Shown here: in pieces, positions 6,306 through 7,800 of the stretch | Layout: each line of letters begins with the position of its first letter | Position numbering within the stretch: position 1 is the stretch's first letter | Source of the DNA: Desulfovibrio sp. | GTDB lineage: Bacteria > Desulfobacterota > Desulfovibrionia > Desulfovibrionales > Desulfovibrionaceae | Assembly (NCBI GenBank): GCA_009773975.1 | Contig: VSMX01000106.1 | Span: 1-7,800, forward strand | Length of the DNA: 7,800 bases | Direction: 5' to 3' | Translations under genes and position numbers: made by a program | Notes under the pieces: model-generated | Told to the model about the DNA's origin: nothing | Databases searched by the model: none | Seen by the model: the letters and a program-made list of their open reading frames with translations, nothing else

Positions 6306-7430
6306 TTACCAGCCCCTGAAGCCCAGAATACTTCTTGTCTGAACTACACACCGAACAGGTAATCCGGGAAAAACTTTGTCTGCCGGTATGCCAGAAAGGT
6401 TTTCCAGGGTTATGCGACAAGGAATAAAAAGAGTTTTTGATTTAATTCCTGACAATTGTTCCGAAGATAGAGTTAACATTAAAGATTCCGGTAGCGCCTG
6501 CGGTTGAAATATTTCGCCAATTTGACCTTTCAACGCCAGGCCCGATGAAAGAAAAATTTCAGCTGGCAAGCCATGCGCCAGCTCTTCTTTTGCATCGATT
6601 GGAAACCATGCCTGAACCCAGACCGCATTTGTCCCCAGGTCCTGTCCGGTTGGTAAAATAATGAATATGGGCTGTCCTTTCTGCAACATTTGACCCTGCG
6701 CAGCATTTACGGCAACAATTCTGCCGTTTATCGGAGAAAAAATTCCGCCGTCAACCTTGGGTTGGGACTGGGAATTTTCAGTCCTGCTTTGAGATGCTGA
6801 ATAACCGCCGGCACGTCGGGCAAGAGCCCGAATGCGGTTTAATTCCTTTTCTGTAACAGCCCTTACCTTGCTTGCCCTGTCAAAATCTTCCTTGGCCTTT
6901 TCCATATTGGCCCTGGCTATTTTCTCTGCGTTGATCGCATGTTCATTGGAATGGCCGGTGCGTGTCTGGGCAGATCGCATGGCAAGTTGGGCGCGCACAT
7001 GCTCAACTACTTTCTCTTCCCGAACAAGCCGAAATTTTTCTTCCTCGCGCTGGGCTGCCGCCAGACGTTCAGCCAGTTGTCTTTCAGTTGACTGGGCATA
7101 CCCGATTTCATTCATTCTGGTTGCATCGGAGAAATTGGATGAACCTGGTTTATTCACACCTATGTCCAGTTTGGCCAATTCCTGCCCTTGTGAGACAACC
7201 TGGCCAGGTTGGACATACAAATCCTGCAAGGCCGCTGATATTTGAGGAGCAACAGTATACACTGTCCCATCAATCCGCGCTGCAACACTGGAAACTTTGC
7301 CCAAAGAAAGCCAGCAAATACAACCAGCGATGATACAGAGCAAAGAAAGCAGAGCCAAAATGACAATGGTGCGGCGTTTGTAAAAAAAACTTTTTTTGGT
7401 TTCCATGACAGGCATATCCAATTCAGCCAT
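6306..7430 (-). CDS. HlyD/EmrA-family membrane fusion (periplasmic adaptor) protein
   Basis: A 374-residue adaptor that would link an inner-membrane exporter to an outer-membrane channel. After a short basic cytoplasmic start there is one membrane anchor at about 21-43. The first half of a biotinyl-lipoyl-like domain follows at about 51-90 (ARIDGTVYTVAPQISAAL...GQELAKLD). A long charged alpha-helical coiled-coil hairpin spans about 105-206, then a Ser/Gln-rich linker (208-226). The second lipoyl half is at about 229-260 (IFSPINGRIVAV...GQPIFIILP), and a beta-barrel region ends in FPGLPVRCVVQTR. The length is normal for EmrA-like adaptors. The ATG at 7430 has GAGG at 7436-7439, five bases upstream. 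No permease, ABC protein or TolC gene lies next to it in the window, so the substrate is unknown. The only neighbour upstream is a divergent small lipoprotein gene. Confidence 0.88.
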   Translation of the reverse strand: MAELDMPVMETKKSFFYKRRTIVILALLSLLCIIAGCICWLSLGKVSSVAARIDGTVYTVAPQISAALQDLYVQPGQVVSQGQELAKLDIGVNKPGSSNFSDATRMNEIGYAQSTERQLAERLAAAQREEEKFRLVREEKVVEHVRAQLAMRSAQTRTGHSNEHAINAEKIARANMEKAKEDFDRASKVRAVTEKELNRIRALARRAGGYSASQSRTENSQSQPKVDGGIFSPINGRIVAVNAAQGQMLQKGQPIFIILPTGQDLGTNAVWVQAWFPIDAKEELAHGLPAEIFLSSGLALKGQIGEIFQPQALPESLMLTLSSEQLSGIKSKTLFIPCRITLENLSGIPADKVFPGLPVRCVVQTRSILGFRGW

Positions 7431-7587
7431 AAATTCCTCGGCAATTTAGATGATTAATATATTAATTATGCACAATCTATACCAGGAAAATATTTAAGAG
7501 CTCTTTACAAGAGTATAACGAAAGATTACAATATTTAATATTTTTTAAACTATTTCAATAGATTTTTCAAGCCGGGAGAACATTTTT
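7431..7587. promoter_or_regulatory. Divergent intergenic region with lipoprotein promoter and palindromes
   Basis: On the plus strand TTTACA (7504-7509), a 17-bp spacer and TACAAT (7527-7532) form a good sigma70-like promoter. Transcription would start near 7539, about 49 bases before the lipoprotein ATG. The -35 box lies in a small inverted repeat, CTCTT-TAC-AAGAG (7501-7513). Nearer the membrane-fusion gene is a perfect 14-bp palindrome, ATTAATATATTAAT (7453-7466). The region is very AT-rich, so these dyads are weak evidence for operators. No convincing promoter for the minus-strand gene was found. Confidence 0.55.
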
Positions 7588-7773
7588 ATGTGCAGGATTG
7601 TATATGCTTTTTTGATGGCTTTTATATTCCTTGGAGGATGCGCAGCTCAGGAAACTGTAAAGAAAGACCCCCCTCAGGTGCAAGAAATTACACCAGGTCA
7701 AAAATCTTTTATCACACCCCCTGCCTCAACGGCACCCCAAAAAAACTCGAATCTTGAAGAAAAAAATTTATAA
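7588..7773 (+). CDS. Small hypothetical lipoprotein
   Basis: A 61-residue protein with a short lipoprotein signal peptide: an Arg at 3, a hydrophobic stretch at 5-15 and a lipobox LGGC ending at Cys18. Processing by signal peptidase II would leave a lipid-anchored peptide of about 44 residues. Ala at +2 and no Asp suggest sorting to the outer membrane. The mature part is rich in Pro, Gln, Lys and Ser and looks disordered. It has no recognisable domain and resembles other tiny entericidin-like or hypothetical lipoproteins only in layout. The start is supported by GGGAGA at 7574-7579 and by a promoter at 7504-7532. It is the only plus-strand gene seen and is divergent from the membrane-fusion gene. 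Function is unknown. Confidence 0.75.
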   Translation: MCRIVYAFLMAFIFLGGCAAQETVKKDPPQVQEITPGQKSFITPPASTAPQKNSNLEEKNL

Positions 7774-7800
7774 AAATCTTTTCTTCCGGTTGAGCATGGC

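Noticed and set aside
7550..7570. TTGAAA-like half sites in the lipoprotein leader as a third Fur box
   Set aside because: The two half sites are direct rather than inverted repeats and do not form the 17-bp dyad seen near feoB; the region is simply AT-rich.
7796..7800. ATG near the right edge as a possible next plus-strand gene
   Set aside because: Only five bases remain in the window and the preceding sequence has no clear ribosome binding site.
1..7800. tRNA, rRNA, CRISPR array, insertion sequence or integrase
   Set aside because: No cloverleaf, rRNA-like stretch, regularly spaced direct repeats, transposase motif or terminal inverted repeats were found on either strand by reading.

Overview
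The window looks like the chromosome of a Desulfovibrio-like sulfate reducer (Desulfovibrionales), with moderate to low GC, roughly mid-40s percent by eye. This rests on the Dxs sequence style, a stand-alone precorrin-2 dehydrogenase next to a CcsA/HemX-type cytochrome c assembly protein, and two 17-bp Fur-box-like palindromes of the deltaproteobacterial type. It is an inference from remembered family features, not a database match. All genes except one small lipoprotein are on the minus strand, so reading order runs from high to low coordinates.

Right part (about 6126-7800): a membrane-fusion (HlyD/EmrA-like) protein gene at 7430-6306 has no transporter partner in view. It is divergent from a tiny lipoprotein gene (7588-7773, plus) across a 157-bp AT-rich intergenic region. 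That region carries a good sigma70-like promoter for the lipoprotein and small palindromes. After the membrane-fusion stop codon, a 59-codon open frame continues in phase to 6126 without a convincing start. It is probably noncoding or a gene remnant.

Middle part (about 3504-6154): this is a ferrous-iron module. A DUF2325 small protein (6085-5801) is preceded by a TTGACA / 18-bp / TATAGT promoter whose spacer is almost filled by a Fur-box-like palindrome. feoB (5735-3504) follows 65 bp later, with a perfect 17-bp Fur-box-like palindrome and a strong ribosome binding site. No feoA is present in the window. A long stable hairpin lies just past the feoB stop, in the 283-bp gap before dxs.

Left part (1-3300): dxs (3220-1319), a precorrin-2 dehydrogenase (1318-605) and ccsA (618 to beyond the left edge) form a tight operon. 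The first junction has no gap and the second is a 14-bp overlap. A plausible promoter lies upstream of dxs. The operon joins the isoprenoid entry step (DXP synthase) to siroheme/heme precursor synthesis and cytochrome c maturation. In related bacteria hemA would be expected next, beyond the left edge.
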